A stretch of 64,000 bases of DNA from Desulfosporosinus sp049943955 (lineage in GTDB: Bacteria; Bacillota; Desulfitobacteriia; Desulfitobacteriales; Desulfitobacteriaceae). Below are positions 16,146-24,863 of the stretch, piece after piece; the stretch's first letter is position 1, and the number at the start of each line of letters is the position of its first letter. The DNA lies in NCBI RefSeq assembly GCF_049943955.1, contig NZ_JBNFTW010000001.1, positions 496,001 through 560,000 of the forward strand, written 5' to 3'. A program made the translations under genes and the position numbers. Under the pieces are notes generated by a model that was not told where the DNA came from, did not search any database, and saw only the letters and a program-made list of their open reading frames with translations.

Positions 16146-16622
16146 ATGAATAGATTGATTAGTGAGATATCTTCTGACTTTCTCATTCAAGGATTTGGGT
16201 TGCATGAGGATGAAAGGAAGATTTTTGTTGGTAAAGTAGGAGGTCAAGAGATCCAGCTTTTACCTGACTTTCATGATTTAGACTTAGAAACCAAAGATTT
16301 GAAAATTCTTTGTGTGGGAATTGCTGAAGCCAGTAATCATTTTCGCCCGGGGGATGTACTGATGACCGGAAGCGACGATTTGCTTGATCGTGCATTTCAA
16401 ATTATGGATGATCTTGAGCAGCGTTGTGTTGTGGTAAGTCTGATCCCTAATCAAGATTCCACTCATTTATACCTTTCTAAGGAAACGATGGAGCCGCTGG
16501 TTCAGGAATGGAAACAACGTAAAGTCTCTTTTTTGTGTCTTTGGATGGTTGATCCCATCGATTCTGAGGGACAGGCGAAGTTAGTCACGATTTTACGTAA
16601 GGTAATCTTGAAGGACTCATAA
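16146..16622 (+). CDS. Uncharacterised protein downstream of divIVA
   Basis: I do not recognise this family. The soluble protein of about 158 residues has no signal peptide, Cys motif or membrane helix. Notable sequences are FVGKVGGQEIQLLPDFHDLD, ILCVGIAEASNHFRPGDVLM and the C-terminal VSFLCLWMVDPIDSEG. Its alternating hydrophobic pattern suggests a mixed alpha/beta fold. ATG 16146 follows AGAAGGA; an in-frame TTG at 16122 lies upstream of that site. It has its own likely promoter and terminator. In B. subtilis ileS follows divIVA, so this gene takes an unusual place. Confidence 0.7.
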   Translation: MNRLISEISSDFLIQGFGLHEDERKIFVGKVGGQEIQLLPDFHDLDLETKDLKILCVGIAEASNHFRPGDVLMTGSDDLLDRAFQIMDDLEQRCVVVSLIPNQDSTHLYLSKETMEPLVQEWKQRKVSFLCLWMVDPIDSEGQAKLVTILRKVILKDS

Positions 16623-16691
16623 CTATTATTATTATAAGTAACTCAGTTATTGATGAAATCGTTAGCGAAACGGTTGGTATGCGAGTGATCT

Positions 16692-16720
16692 CGTCCCTTT
16701 ATGGAGGGACGGGATTTTAG
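16692..16720 (+). terminator. Probable terminator after the unknown gene
   Basis: CGTCCCT (16692-16698) pairs with AGGGACG (16705-16711), followed by GGATTTTAG. A second hairpin, CCCAAAAT/ATTTTGGG, lies at 16749-16768. The rest of 16770-16930 is AT-rich leader with one TTGTCGAA (16835-16842) that matches a Spo0A-box core. Confidence 0.6.
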
Positions 16721-16944
16721 TTATTTATGGAGTTTTAATTACAAAAGCCCCAAAATCGGAAATTTTGGGTCATCCGGCCCAAGGGTAAAAATGTAAACGA
16801 TTGTACGGGTTGGGTGTCTATAAAAAAATGGTAATTGTCGAATTAGGTAATTAAATATTGAAAAAAATCAGTCAAACTTTTAAAAAGGGTATAGACGAAA
16901 TGAAAAAAAAGGCATAGTATATTGTATAACGATAATAGCTACCG

Positions 16945-17127
16945 AATGATACTAGCAGGAGAGATCTGGGAGAAGTTCCGGACGCCGAAGGAGAAAATCT
17001 CTTGAAGTCGCTTTTCAAGGGGGGAAACTCTCAGGCAAAGGTACGGCTAGTAGACGGTACTCTGGAGAGTTTCTCTTCACAGGGAACACCAAAGGGGAAG
17101 CCGGAAGACGGCGAATCTCTCAGGTTA
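16945..17127 (+). ncRNA. Tandem glycine riboswitch
   Basis: Two glycine-type aptamers follow each other. The first runs from about 16956 (GGAGAGATCTGGGAG) through GACGCCGAAGGAGAAA to ACTCTCAGGCAAAGGTAC (about 17050). The second runs from CTCTGGAGAGTTTCTCTT through CACCAAAGGGGAAGCCGG to GCGAATCTCTCAGGTTAAAG (about 17130). The paired CTCTCAGG-type conserved ends and the location before gcvT fit the cooperative gcvT-class riboswitch, in which glycine turns on the operon. Confidence 0.93.
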
Positions 17128-17169
17128 AAGGACAGAGAAGATGCGAAGGCATTTTTTCTGTCCTTTTTT
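17128..17169 (+). terminator. Riboswitch-controlled intrinsic terminator
   Basis: AAGGACAGA (17128-17136) pairs with TCTGTCCTT (17157-17165), followed by a T tract (to 17169). The left arm touches the conserved 3' end of the second aptamer, so glycine binding could compete with formation of this hairpin and allow read-through into gcvT. Confidence 0.85.
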
Positions 17170-17259
17170 GTATCTATGGCGGCTAGCTAATTTTTTACGA
17201 TGGGAGAGGTTAAGTTTCAGTTTTCAGTTAAAACTATACAGAATTGAGGAGGTGCCAAA

Positions 17260-18354
17260 ATGGCAGAACTGAAGCGAACTCCACTTTATGAAGAACATAA
17301 AGCAGCCAAGGCAAAACTTATTGATTTTGGCGGCTGGGAAATGCCGGTTCAGTATTCCGGAGTGATCGAAGAACATCAGGCAGTACGTAAAAACGCAGGG
17401 CTTTTTGATGTCTCCCATATGGGCGAAATTGATGTTCGAGGAAAGGATGCTCTGGCTTTTGTGCAAAGGATAATTACAAATGATGCCAGTAAGCTGGAAA
17501 ACGGAAAAATCCTTTACTCTCCCATGTGCTATCCGAATGGCGGAATTGTAGATGATTTATTGGTCTATCAACATACACCGGAGCATTTTTTGCTTGTTGT
17601 CAATGCATCCAATACAGCAAAAGATTTTGCCTGGATGCTTGAGCAAGTCCAAAATTTCCAAGCCACCGCAGAGAATATCTCGGACCAATATGCCCAGCTT
17701 GCTTTGCAAGGGCCGCAAGCGGAAAAGATCCTTCAAGGAATGACCAATGTTGATTTGTCAACCTTAAAGTATTATACGTTTTGCTACGGGGAAGTTGATG
17801 ATATTAGATGTCTGATTTCTCGTACAGGATATACGGGAGAAGATGGTTTTGAGATATATGCATCCCCTCAGTCTGCCCAACAATTGTGGCGCAGGATTTT
17901 GGAAGTCGGTTCAGCAAAAGGGATACAGCCCATTGGCCTTGGTGCTCGAGATACTTTAAGGTTTGAAGCCCGCTTACCCTTATACGGCAACGAATTAGGG
18001 GAGAGCATTACTCCTTTAGAAGCCGGACTAGGTATCTTTGTCAAACTGGATAAGACGGATTTTATTGGCAGAGATGCACTGCTGAAGCAAAAGGAGCAAG
18101 GCGTACCACGCAAGCTTGTTGGTTTGGAAATGATCGGACGGGGAATTGCCCGCTCTCATTATCTATTGCAAAAGAATGGGGAAGAGATCGGATTTGTTAC
18201 TTCGGGATCCTACTCCCCGACTCTTGATAAAAATATCGCTTTGGGTCTTATGCGAGCGGATTTAGCGGTATTAGGTGAAACCCTGGATGTGATGATTCGC
18301 GGAAAGGCTGTTCAAGCAAAGATTATTCCCAGTTTGTTTTATAAACGGAGCTAG
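17260..18354 (+). CDS. gcvT: Aminomethyltransferase, glycine cleavage T protein
   Basis: GcvT takes the aminomethyl group from H-protein lipoate, releases ammonia and forms methylene-tetrahydrofolate. The 364-residue protein starts MAELKRTPLYEEHKAAKAKL and shows FDVSHMGEIDVRG, the folate-site region RTGYTGEDGFEIY and GLGARDTLRFEA. TGAGGAGGTG precedes ATG 17260. It is the first gene after the glycine riboswitch and its 90-base leader. Confidence 0.97.
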   Translation: MAELKRTPLYEEHKAAKAKLIDFGGWEMPVQYSGVIEEHQAVRKNAGLFDVSHMGEIDVRGKDALAFVQRIITNDASKLENGKILYSPMCYPNGGIVDDLLVYQHTPEHFLLVVNASNTAKDFAWMLEQVQNFQATAENISDQYAQLALQGPQAEKILQGMTNVDLSTLKYYTFCYGEVDDIRCLISRTGYTGEDGFEIYASPQSAQQLWRRILEVGSAKGIQPIGLGARDTLRFEARLPLYGNELGESITPLEAGLGIFVKLDKTDFIGRDALLKQKEQGVPRKLVGLEMIGRGIARSHYLLQKNGEEIGFVTSGSYSPTLDKNIALGLMRADLAVLGETLDVMIRGKAVQAKIIPSLFYKRS

Positions 18355-18391
18355 CGGATAAAATAACTAAAATATTGAGGAGGATGATATC

Positions 18392-18778
18392 ATGAATCCA
18401 GTAGAATTAAAGTATAACAAAGAACACGAATATGCGAAGACAGCAGGGAATATCGTAACTTTTGGAATTACTGATCACGCCCAGGAAAGTCTGGGAGACG
18501 TTGTTTTCGTTGAACTTCCTGAAGTGGGAGCTACGGTAACTGCAGGAGAATCCTACGGGACCGTTGAATCGGTTAAGGCAGTTTCAGAAATCACAGCTTC
18601 CGTAAGCGGTAAGGTCGTTGAAGTAAATAATTTGGTGATTGATTCGCCGGAACTGTTAAATAGTGATCCCTATGGAGACGGCTGGCTGATAAAAGTTGAG
18701 GCAGAGGATTTGTCCCCTCTGGATACCTTAATGACTGCTGCTGAGTATGAGGAGTTTGTGGCTGAGGAGGAACACTAG
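18392..18778 (+). CDS. gcvH: Glycine cleavage system H protein
   Basis: This 128-residue lipoyl carrier shuttles the aminomethyl group between P, T and L proteins. The lipoyl-lysine motif GTVESVKAVSEI is intact. GAGGAGGATGAT precedes ATG 18392. It needs lipoylation, probably supplied by the lipM and radical SAM genes 3-6 kb downstream. Confidence 0.97.
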   Translation: MNPVELKYNKEHEYAKTAGNIVTFGITDHAQESLGDVVFVELPEVGATVTAGESYGTVESVKAVSEITASVSGKVVEVNNLVIDSPELLNSDPYGDGWLIKVEAEDLSPLDTLMTAAEYEEFVAEEEH

Positions 18779-18779
18779 A

Positions 18780-20120
18780 ATGAACTTCGTGCCAAATACG
18801 GACAGCCAAAAAGAGCGGCTCTTAGCCCGTATTGGGGTTGAGTCCGTCGAAGACCTTTTTGCAGATGTACCTCAGGAAGTTCGCTTAAAACGGCCTCTCC
18901 ATATTCGCGGAGGAATGTCAGAACAAGAATTAGTCAAACATGTTAAAGGATTGGCCGCTAAAAATAAGACCGTTGAAGAATACAGTTCCTTCTTGGGGGC
19001 TGGTGCTTATGAACATTATATCCCGAGTTTTGTGGATCAATTATTGCTTCGCTCTGAATTTTATACGGCTTATACGCCCTATCAGCCGGAAATTTCGCAA
19101 GGGACACTCCAAGCGATCTATGAATATCAGACGTTGGTCTGTGAGTTAACGGGAATGGATGTGGCAAATGCTTCAATGTATGATGGCGCTTCCGCCTTAG
19201 CTGAGGCTGCACTCATGACCTGCGATGCCACAAAGAGAAACAAAATCTTAGTTATGGAGACAGTACATCCGGAATATCGTGACGTTCTAAAAACATATTT
19301 GCCGCCGCGAGGGGTGGAACTGATTGAAATTCCGTCCAAAGGTGGAGCCACAGACTTTGAAGCCTTAGAAACTAAGCTTCAGGAAGGTATAGCAGGCGTT
19401 TTGGTGCAGACTCCAAACTTTTTCGGCAATATAGAAGAGGCAGAACAAATTACCCTCGCTGCTCATGGAAAGGGAGCACTTGCCGTGATGGCAGTTAATC
19501 CCGTGTCTTTAGGGCTGCTGAAGACTCCGGGAGAATGCGGGGCAGATATTGTTGTCGGAGAAGGTCAGGCCTTTGGAAATCCTCTTAATTTTGGCGGTCC
19601 CTATTTAGGCTTCTTGGCGTGTCGGGACAAGTATGTGCGGAGAATGCCGGGAAGGATTGTAGGAGCAACAACAGATAAAAACGGGCGAAAAGGTTATGTT
19701 CTGACATTGCAAGCCCGGGAACAGCATATTCGAAGGGAAAAAGCTACTTCCAATATTTGTTCCAATGAGGCCCTTTGTGCCTTAGCCTTTACCATGCATT
19801 TGAGCGCTTTGGGAAAAAAAGGAGTTTCAGAATTAGCCAATCTGAATTTCCAAAATGCTCATTATGCCGCTCGGGAGATCGCCAAGCTTCCAGGTATGAG
19901 TTTAGCCTTTCAACGGCCTTTCTTTCATGAATTTGTGGTAAAAACAGCGTTGGAACCCTCGAAAATTAATGAGGCTCTTCTCAAAGATCAAATCATTGGC
20001 GGATTGGATTTAGCGCGATTCTACCCTGAACTTGATCATCATCTTCTCTTCTGTGTGACCGAGACTAAATGTAAGGCTGATATTGATCGGCTTGTGGCCA
20101 GATTGGGGGAAATCCAATGA
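18780..20120 (+). CDS. gcvPA: Glycine dehydrogenase (decarboxylating) subunit 1, P protein alpha
   Basis: This is the N-terminal half of the split P protein, about 446 residues. The start MNFVPNTDSQKERLLARIG is typical, as are the motifs SFLGAGAYEHYIPSFV, PYQPEISQGTLQAIYEYQT and NICSNEALCALAF. ATG 18780 lies one base after the gcvH stop codon, and GGCTGAGGAGG within the end of gcvH serves as ribosome site. With GcvPB it forms the PLP enzyme that decarboxylates glycine. Confidence 0.97.
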   Translation: MNFVPNTDSQKERLLARIGVESVEDLFADVPQEVRLKRPLHIRGGMSEQELVKHVKGLAAKNKTVEEYSSFLGAGAYEHYIPSFVDQLLLRSEFYTAYTPYQPEISQGTLQAIYEYQTLVCELTGMDVANASMYDGASALAEAALMTCDATKRNKILVMETVHPEYRDVLKTYLPPRGVELIEIPSKGGATDFEALETKLQEGIAGVLVQTPNFFGNIEEAEQITLAAHGKGALAVMAVNPVSLGLLKTPGECGADIVVGEGQAFGNPLNFGGPYLGFLACRDKYVRRMPGRIVGATTDKNGRKGYVLTLQAREQHIRREKATSNICSNEALCALAFTMHLSALGKKGVSELANLNFQNAHYAAREIAKLPGMSLAFQRPFFHEFVVKTALEPSKINEALLKDQIIGGLDLARFYPELDHHLLFCVTETKCKADIDRLVARLGEIQ

Positions 20121-21577
20121 AAGCATTAGAACCGCTAATTTTTGAACTCAGTGCTGGTGGCAGAAATGCAGTCAGTTTGCCAAAATGTGATGTTCCGGAA
20201 ATCCCTGTGGAGACAATGATCCCCGAGCATATGCTTACCCGTCAGGAACCGCAGCTTCCCGAACTGTCCGAGGTTGATGTTGTGCGGCATTTTACTCGGC
20301 TTTCAACCTTCAATCATGGAGTAGATACCGGATTTTATCCTCTGGGATCTTGTACAATGAAGTACAACCCTAAAGTGAATGAAACTTTGGCTCGTCTCTC
20401 CGGGTTTTCGGCCCTCCATCCTTATCAGCCGGAGGTCTTGACTCAAGGAGCTTTACAGCTCATGGCTGAGCTTCAGGAAGATCTTTGTGAGCTGGCGGGA
20501 ATGGATGGATTTACTCTTCAGCCTGCAGCCGGTGCTCATGGAGAGATGACGGGGATGTTAATTGTTAAAGCCTATCATGAACATAGGCAAGACCGGAAAC
20601 GTACGAAAGTCATCGTTCCGGATTCAGCTCATGGAACTAATCCGGCGACGGCAGCGATGGTCGGCTATGATATCATTCAGGTGCCTTCCACTGAGCGGGG
20701 CGGCGTAGATCTGGAGGCTTTAAAAAAGGTTGTCAGCGATGAAGTTGCTGCTCTAATGTTAACAAACCCTAATACCGTTGGTCTATTCGATGAAAATATT
20801 CGGGAAATCACCAAGCTTGTTCACGATGTCGGCGGATTATTGTACTATGACGGAGCTAATACCAATGCCATCATGGGTATTGCTCGTCCCGGAGATATGG
20901 GCTTTGACGTCGTTCATCTTAATCTGCATAAGACCTTTTCGACGCCCCACGGGGGAGGTGGGCCGGGTGCCGGTCCCGTCGGCGTAAAGGAATTTTTGCT
21001 GCCCTTCCTGCCCAAGCCTATTGTGGTTCGAAGAAATGACGGTACTTTTGGATTAGAGGACAATCTGCCCCTTTCAATTGGCCGGGTTCGTTCATTTTAC
21101 GCTAATTTCTCGGTACTTGTTAAGGCCTACGCTTATATTCGAGCTTTGGGAGGAGAAGGGCTCAAGGCAGCGTCAGAAAATGCGGTGCTTAATGCCAATT
21201 ATTTAATGCAAGTGCTCAAAGATCATTATTACCTGCCCTTCGACCGTACTTGTAAGCATGAATTTGTAATTACGCCGAAGACCTTGAAATCGACGGGAGT
21301 TCACACTTTAGATATTGCCAAACGCTTATTGGATTATGGTTATCATCCGCCCACGATTTATTTTCCGCTGATCGTTGAAGAGGCAATGATGATTGAACCC
21401 ACCGAAACGGAAAGCGCAGAAACTCTCGATGAATTTGCCCGGGTCCTCATTAAGATTGCTGAGGAAGCCCGTGAAGATGCGGATTTGGTTAAGAACGCCC
21501 CCCATACTACTTTAGTGACTCGTTTAGATGAGGTGGCAGCGGTGCGGAAACCGGATTTGCGGTATCGGAAGAAGTAA
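20117..21577 (+). CDS. gcvPB: Glycine dehydrogenase (decarboxylating) subunit 2, P protein beta
   Basis: This is the C-terminal half of the split P protein, 486 residues, with the PLP lysine in HLNLHKTFSTPHGGGGPG and FYPLGSCTMKYNPK near the N-terminus. It overlaps the gcvPA stop in an ATGA arrangement, so the subunits are translationally coupled. No lpd (L protein) gene is in the window. Confidence 0.97.
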   Translation: MKALEPLIFELSAGGRNAVSLPKCDVPEIPVETMIPEHMLTRQEPQLPELSEVDVVRHFTRLSTFNHGVDTGFYPLGSCTMKYNPKVNETLARLSGFSALHPYQPEVLTQGALQLMAELQEDLCELAGMDGFTLQPAAGAHGEMTGMLIVKAYHEHRQDRKRTKVIVPDSAHGTNPATAAMVGYDIIQVPSTERGGVDLEALKKVVSDEVAALMLTNPNTVGLFDENIREITKLVHDVGGLLYYDGANTNAIMGIARPGDMGFDVVHLNLHKTFSTPHGGGGPGAGPVGVKEFLLPFLPKPIVVRRNDGTFGLEDNLPLSIGRVRSFYANFSVLVKAYAYIRALGGEGLKAASENAVLNANYLMQVLKDHYYLPFDRTCKHEFVITPKTLKSTGVHTLDIAKRLLDYGYHPPTIYFPLIVEEAMMIEPTETESAETLDEFARVLIKIAEEAREDADLVKNAPHTTLVTRLDEVAAVRKPDLRYRKK

Positions 21578-21609
21578 CATTTTGTCAGGGAACTAGGGTG
21601 ATTTTATAT

Positions 21610-21633
21610 GCCGCTCTTTGGGGCGGCTTTTTT
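21610..21633 (+). terminator. Terminator of the gcv operon
   Basis: GCCGCTC (21610-21616) pairs with GGGCGGC (21621-21627) with one G-U pair, followed by TTTTTT. Confidence 0.85.
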
Positions 21634-21654
21634 CCACTAACGGTCTGGATGTAA

Positions 21655-21930
21655 AGCCATTGAAGAATGAAATTAGGTCGCTAGGGTCAGGCATCTTCAC
21701 CCACACCGTTCACTCAGCATTCCGAGGCTCGCCCACTCGGCCGCGCGGGAGCTATCTTCAGCGGATAAGCATTCTTTGGAGATAGCCGCATCGAGCGAAA
21801 ATGTCCACCGGACACTTTCGTGCCAAACCTCTGGGCAGTACCTGATGTGAACCACTGGCTCCGCTGCCCCGCGCAGCCTTTGTGGGCTTTACCGCCTCTC
21901 CATGCAATGAGTTCTCTCCTGTGGGCGAAG
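21655..21930 (+). repeat. Large degenerate intergenic element sharing blocks with the palindromic family
   Basis: The nearly 400 bases between gcvPB and the next gene have no reading frame of note and are richer in GC than their surroundings. CTTCAGCGGATAAGCATT (about 21757) matches CTTCAGCGCGTAAGCATT of the 51008 copy. ATGTCCACCGGACA (21801-21814) matches the hairpin ATGTCCACTGGACA of the 59194 copy. ATGAGTTCTCT near 21907 matches the end of the 51008 copy. The left hairpin is not recognisable. I infer an older or composite copy, longer than the rest. Confidence 0.5.
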
Positions 21931-22028
21931 GTGCCCTGCTTTGAGGTCTATAGTCTTTTCGGGGTAGATATCTAAGTTATAATACGGTACCATCAGAGAT
22001 AAGTTTTAATTTAAGTGAGGATGAAGAG

Positions 22029-22910
22029 ATGGAGCATGATGATGGGTTGAGCCTGATTCAACAGGCATGGATGGTGCGGCGTAGGAATTTTAACGATGAG
22101 ATCTTCTTTGACTTTCCCACTCAGACAGAGAGCATCACTCTTACAGGTCACTCCTGTGCTCTTAATTGTGCTCATTGTGGCGGACACTACCTTAAGGGGA
22201 TGTCTAGTGTCGAAGAGATTCAAATTCGTGGGGCTCTTAATCAGAGTTATCCATTTCGCAGTGCACTTATCAGCGGAGGGTGTACACGGGAGGGGAAGGT
22301 CCCTTTCCCTGAACATTTGGAATTTCTGCGCGGGCTTAAAAGAAATGTTCGTTTAAATTTTCACGTAGGCTTATTAAGCAATGAGGAAGTTCCGTTGCTC
22401 AAAGATTTAGCCGATGTGATCTCCTTTGACTTTGTAGCCGATCGGGAAACGATACGTGAAGTATATGGCTTGGAGTTTGGCCCGGAGGATTACCGTCGGG
22501 TTTTTCTTGCTTTGCAGGACGTATTGCCGGTGATGCCCCATGTAACTCTAGGTTTGAAAGGTGGAGAGTGGCAGGGGGAAGAGGCGGCTTTGGAAGTTCT
22601 TTCTGAACTGGATATCCGGGGTTTGATTTTTAATGTGTTTATTCCGACGCCGGGAACACGCTATGCTGATAGGCGGCCGCTGCCGGTGGAGGAGGTTGTT
22701 GATTTTTTGGCTAAGGCAAGGATTCGTTTCTCCAAGATACCTTTAGTCTTGGGATGTATGCGTCCCAAGGGAAAATACCGGCAGGTTCTGGATGAAGCTG
22801 CCGTTGATTTAGGTCTGAATCGTTTGGTTATGCCGACTCCGGGAGCTCGGCGAAGAGCAGAAGAATTGGGTCTTAAGGTTATACGCGGTGAGGAGTGTTG
22901 TGCTTTATGA
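22029..22910 (+). CDS. Radical SAM protein, probable lipoyl synthase component (LipS1/LipS2 type)
   Basis: This 293-residue radical SAM protein has the cluster motif CALNCAHCGGHYL (CxxxCxxC), a biotin synthase-like barrel and PTPGTRYADRRPL near the C-terminus. Similar genes are often annotated only as biotin synthase-related. It overlaps a second, different radical SAM gene, lipM follows, and the lipoyl-dependent glycine cleavage operon lies just upstream. That context fits the two-protein lipoyl synthase LipS1/LipS2 described in Thermococcus kodakarensis and found in some anaerobic bacteria. No standard lipA is present here. Family membership is inferred from context and motif, not from a search; I cannot say which of the two it is. 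Confidence 0.7.
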   Translation: MEHDDGLSLIQQAWMVRRRNFNDEIFFDFPTQTESITLTGHSCALNCAHCGGHYLKGMSSVEEIQIRGALNQSYPFRSALISGGCTREGKVPFPEHLEFLRGLKRNVRLNFHVGLLSNEEVPLLKDLADVISFDFVADRETIREVYGLEFGPEDYRRVFLALQDVLPVMPHVTLGLKGGEWQGEEAALEVLSELDIRGLIFNVFIPTPGTRYADRRPLPVEEVVDFLAKARIRFSKIPLVLGCMRPKGKYRQVLDEAAVDLGLNRLVMPTPGARRRAEELGLKVIRGEECCAL

Positions 22911-23878
22911 TACGATGTTCTTTGGGTACAGCTAAAGTCTTGGGCTTAAAAAAGGTTAGGGTTGATGTTTTGCCTACAACCGCCTACCTGATGGTCGGAG
23001 AACGCTGCCGCTTTAATTGTGCCTTCTGTGCACAAGCCCGCGAGAGTGGTGCTCGGGCAGATCTTCTGTCGAGGGTTAGCTGGCCGGATTATGCCAATGA
23101 AGTGTTCCTCCAAGGATTAAGGGCAACTAAGGCTAATATTGGGCTGCAGCGAATTTGTTTTCAAGTGGTTCAGGATAAAGCGGCTCTGGAAGAAACTAAG
23201 GATTGGGTTAAAGCTGTTCAATCAGAAACTGGACTGCCAATCTGTGTGTCGGCAGGTCCCCGAAGTCTCGAGGAGGTTAAGGAACTTTTGGATCTCGGTG
23301 TTGACCATGTAAGCGTAGCTTTAGATGCCGCAACTCCTGAGATCTATGCCCGCAGTAAAGACGGGTCATGGCAGGAACGAAGGGAGCTGCTTTTCACATC
23401 TGCTCAGATGTTTCCTGGTCATATAGCAACTCATTTGATCGTTGGTTTAGGGGAGAGTGAAGAGGAGATGATCCATTGCCTGCAAACTCTCTACGATCAC
23501 GGTGTTACTACAGCACTCTTTGCTTTTACCCCTGTACGGGGGACGCGAATGGAAGGAGTTGCTCAACCTGAATTGTCTCATTATCGTCGGATACAGGTTG
23601 CCCACGATCTCCTCCGAAATCAATTAGGGAGGAAGGACAATTTTACATTTGAACAGGGACAGTTGATCAGCTATGGTATTTCTATTGACGTGCTGAAAGA
23701 AAAAAGGGGAGGAATACCCTTTCAAACTTCGGGTTGCACAGGCTGTAATCGTCCGTATTATAATGAAACACCCGGTGAAGAGCTTTATAATTATCCGAGG
23801 CCCCTGACTCAAGATGAAGCGGTAAGGGCTTGGGATCAAGTTCGTAAAGGTTTGGAGAAATCAACGGAAAGTGAGTGA
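22907..23878 (+). CDS. Second radical SAM protein, probable LipS1/LipS2-type partner
   Basis: This protein of about 323 residues carries the cluster motif ERCRFNCAFCAQARES (CxxxCxxC) and a C-terminal TSGCTGCNRPYYNETPG with two further Cys that could bind an auxiliary iron-sulfur cluster. Biotin synthase-like features include HLIVGLGESEEEMI. ATG 22907 overlaps the stop codon of the first radical SAM gene in an ATGA; a GTG at 22895 is the alternative start. The auxiliary-cluster-like Cys pair is what a sulfur-inserting enzyme would need; that is inference. The LipM gene starts within or just after its stop codon. Confidence 0.7.
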   Translation: MIRCSLGTAKVLGLKKVRVDVLPTTAYLMVGERCRFNCAFCAQARESGARADLLSRVSWPDYANEVFLQGLRATKANIGLQRICFQVVQDKAALEETKDWVKAVQSETGLPICVSAGPRSLEEVKELLDLGVDHVSVALDAATPEIYARSKDGSWQERRELLFTSAQMFPGHIATHLIVGLGESEEEMIHCLQTLYDHGVTTALFAFTPVRGTRMEGVAQPELSHYRRIQVAHDLLRNQLGRKDNFTFEQGQLISYGISIDVLKEKRGGIPFQTSGCTGCNRPYYNETPGEELYNYPRPLTQDEAVRAWDQVRKGLEKSTESE

Positions 23879-23882
23879 TCCT

Positions 23883-24695
23883 ATGGATTTTTGGCGTTAC
23901 CTGCCTTATGCTGTAGCCTCGGGAACTGAGAATATGGCTACTGATGAGGCATTATTACTGACGATGGTTCAAGCTTCTGAGCCTCAACCCGTTTTGCGCT
24001 TTTATGGCTGGGACCCGGCAACCTTATCCCTTGGATATGCTCAAAGCTATGAACGAGAGGTTGATGAAAGGGCCTGTCAGGCAGAAGGAATTGACATTGT
24101 GCGCAGACCGACGGGTGGGCGGGCGGTTTTGCACCAATATGAGCTGACCTATAGTGTCATAGCCTCAGAAAAGGATCCTAAGGTTTCAGGGACTGTAACG
24201 GAATCTTATCTGAAGATCAGTAAAGCCTTATTATCAGGATTTCAAGCCCTGGGAATTCCGGCAGAGATGTCCCTTGGCGGGGTTGCGAAAGAAACAACTA
24301 CTGCGGCCTGTTTTGATGCTCCTTCTTGGTATGAGCTTGTTGTCAACGGCCGAAAATTGGTGGGGAGCGCTCAGATGCGGAAAGAGGGGATGCTTTTGCA
24401 GCATGGGTCCATCCTACTCCATTTTGATGCCGATCTTCTCTTTCGGCTTCTGAAATTCCCCACTGAAGAGCTGAGGGAGCGTTTGTTGAAACGATTTAAA
24501 CGGAAAGCGTGTGCTTTGGATGAAATTTGGCCCCAGCCCATTGGACGAGAGGATTTGGAACGGGAGATTTGCTGCGGATTTTCTAGAGTTATGAAAATCG
24601 ATTTGCTTCAAAGTCAATTAACAGATGCTGAAAGACGTTTGATGCAAAAAATTCGTTCCAAATATCGATCTGATGAATGGAATAAGAAACGCTAA
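23883..24695 (+). CDS. lipM: LipM-type octanoyltransferase / lipoate-protein ligase family protein
   Basis: This lipoate/biotin ligase-fold protein of about 270 residues has the substrate motif RRPTGGRAVLH, the conserved VVNGRKLVGSAQMRKEG and a Cys in TAACFDAPSWYEL that corresponds to the acyl-thioester Cys of LipM. LipM moves octanoyl groups from acyl carrier protein to GcvH. The start at ATG 23883 (MDFWRYLPYAVASGTENMA) fits the family; an in-frame GTG at 23871 is also possible. Together with the two preceding genes it would complete lipoyl assembly on GcvH. Confidence 0.85.
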   Translation: MDFWRYLPYAVASGTENMATDEALLLTMVQASEPQPVLRFYGWDPATLSLGYAQSYEREVDERACQAEGIDIVRRPTGGRAVLHQYELTYSVIASEKDPKVSGTVTESYLKISKALLSGFQALGIPAEMSLGGVAKETTTAACFDAPSWYELVVNGRKLVGSAQMRKEGMLLQHGSILLHFDADLLFRLLKFPTEELRERLLKRFKRKACALDEIWPQPIGREDLEREICCGFSRVMKIDLLQSQLTDAERRLMQKIRSKYRSDEWNKKR

Positions 24696-24863
24696 GCTAA
24701 GGATATTATTAACATAAATTTAAACTGGGATTTACGCTTGGATTTGTGTCGTTTTATGCTGAAATGGAGTATACTATTATTTAATGAAATTTTTACACCC
24801 GGAATTTGTTTCGGGCAGATGTTATCATTTCATTCGCAGTAACTATGGAGGGTGATAAATCTA

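Noticed and set aside
17002..17190. 62-codon forward frame before gcvT
   Set aside because: It lies entirely in the glycine riboswitch and its terminator; the sequence is explained by the RNA.
21655..21960. Possible tRNA or rRNA gene fragment in the GC-rich intergenic region
   Set aside because: No cloverleaf, no CCA end and no conserved rRNA string; blocks match the repeat family instead.
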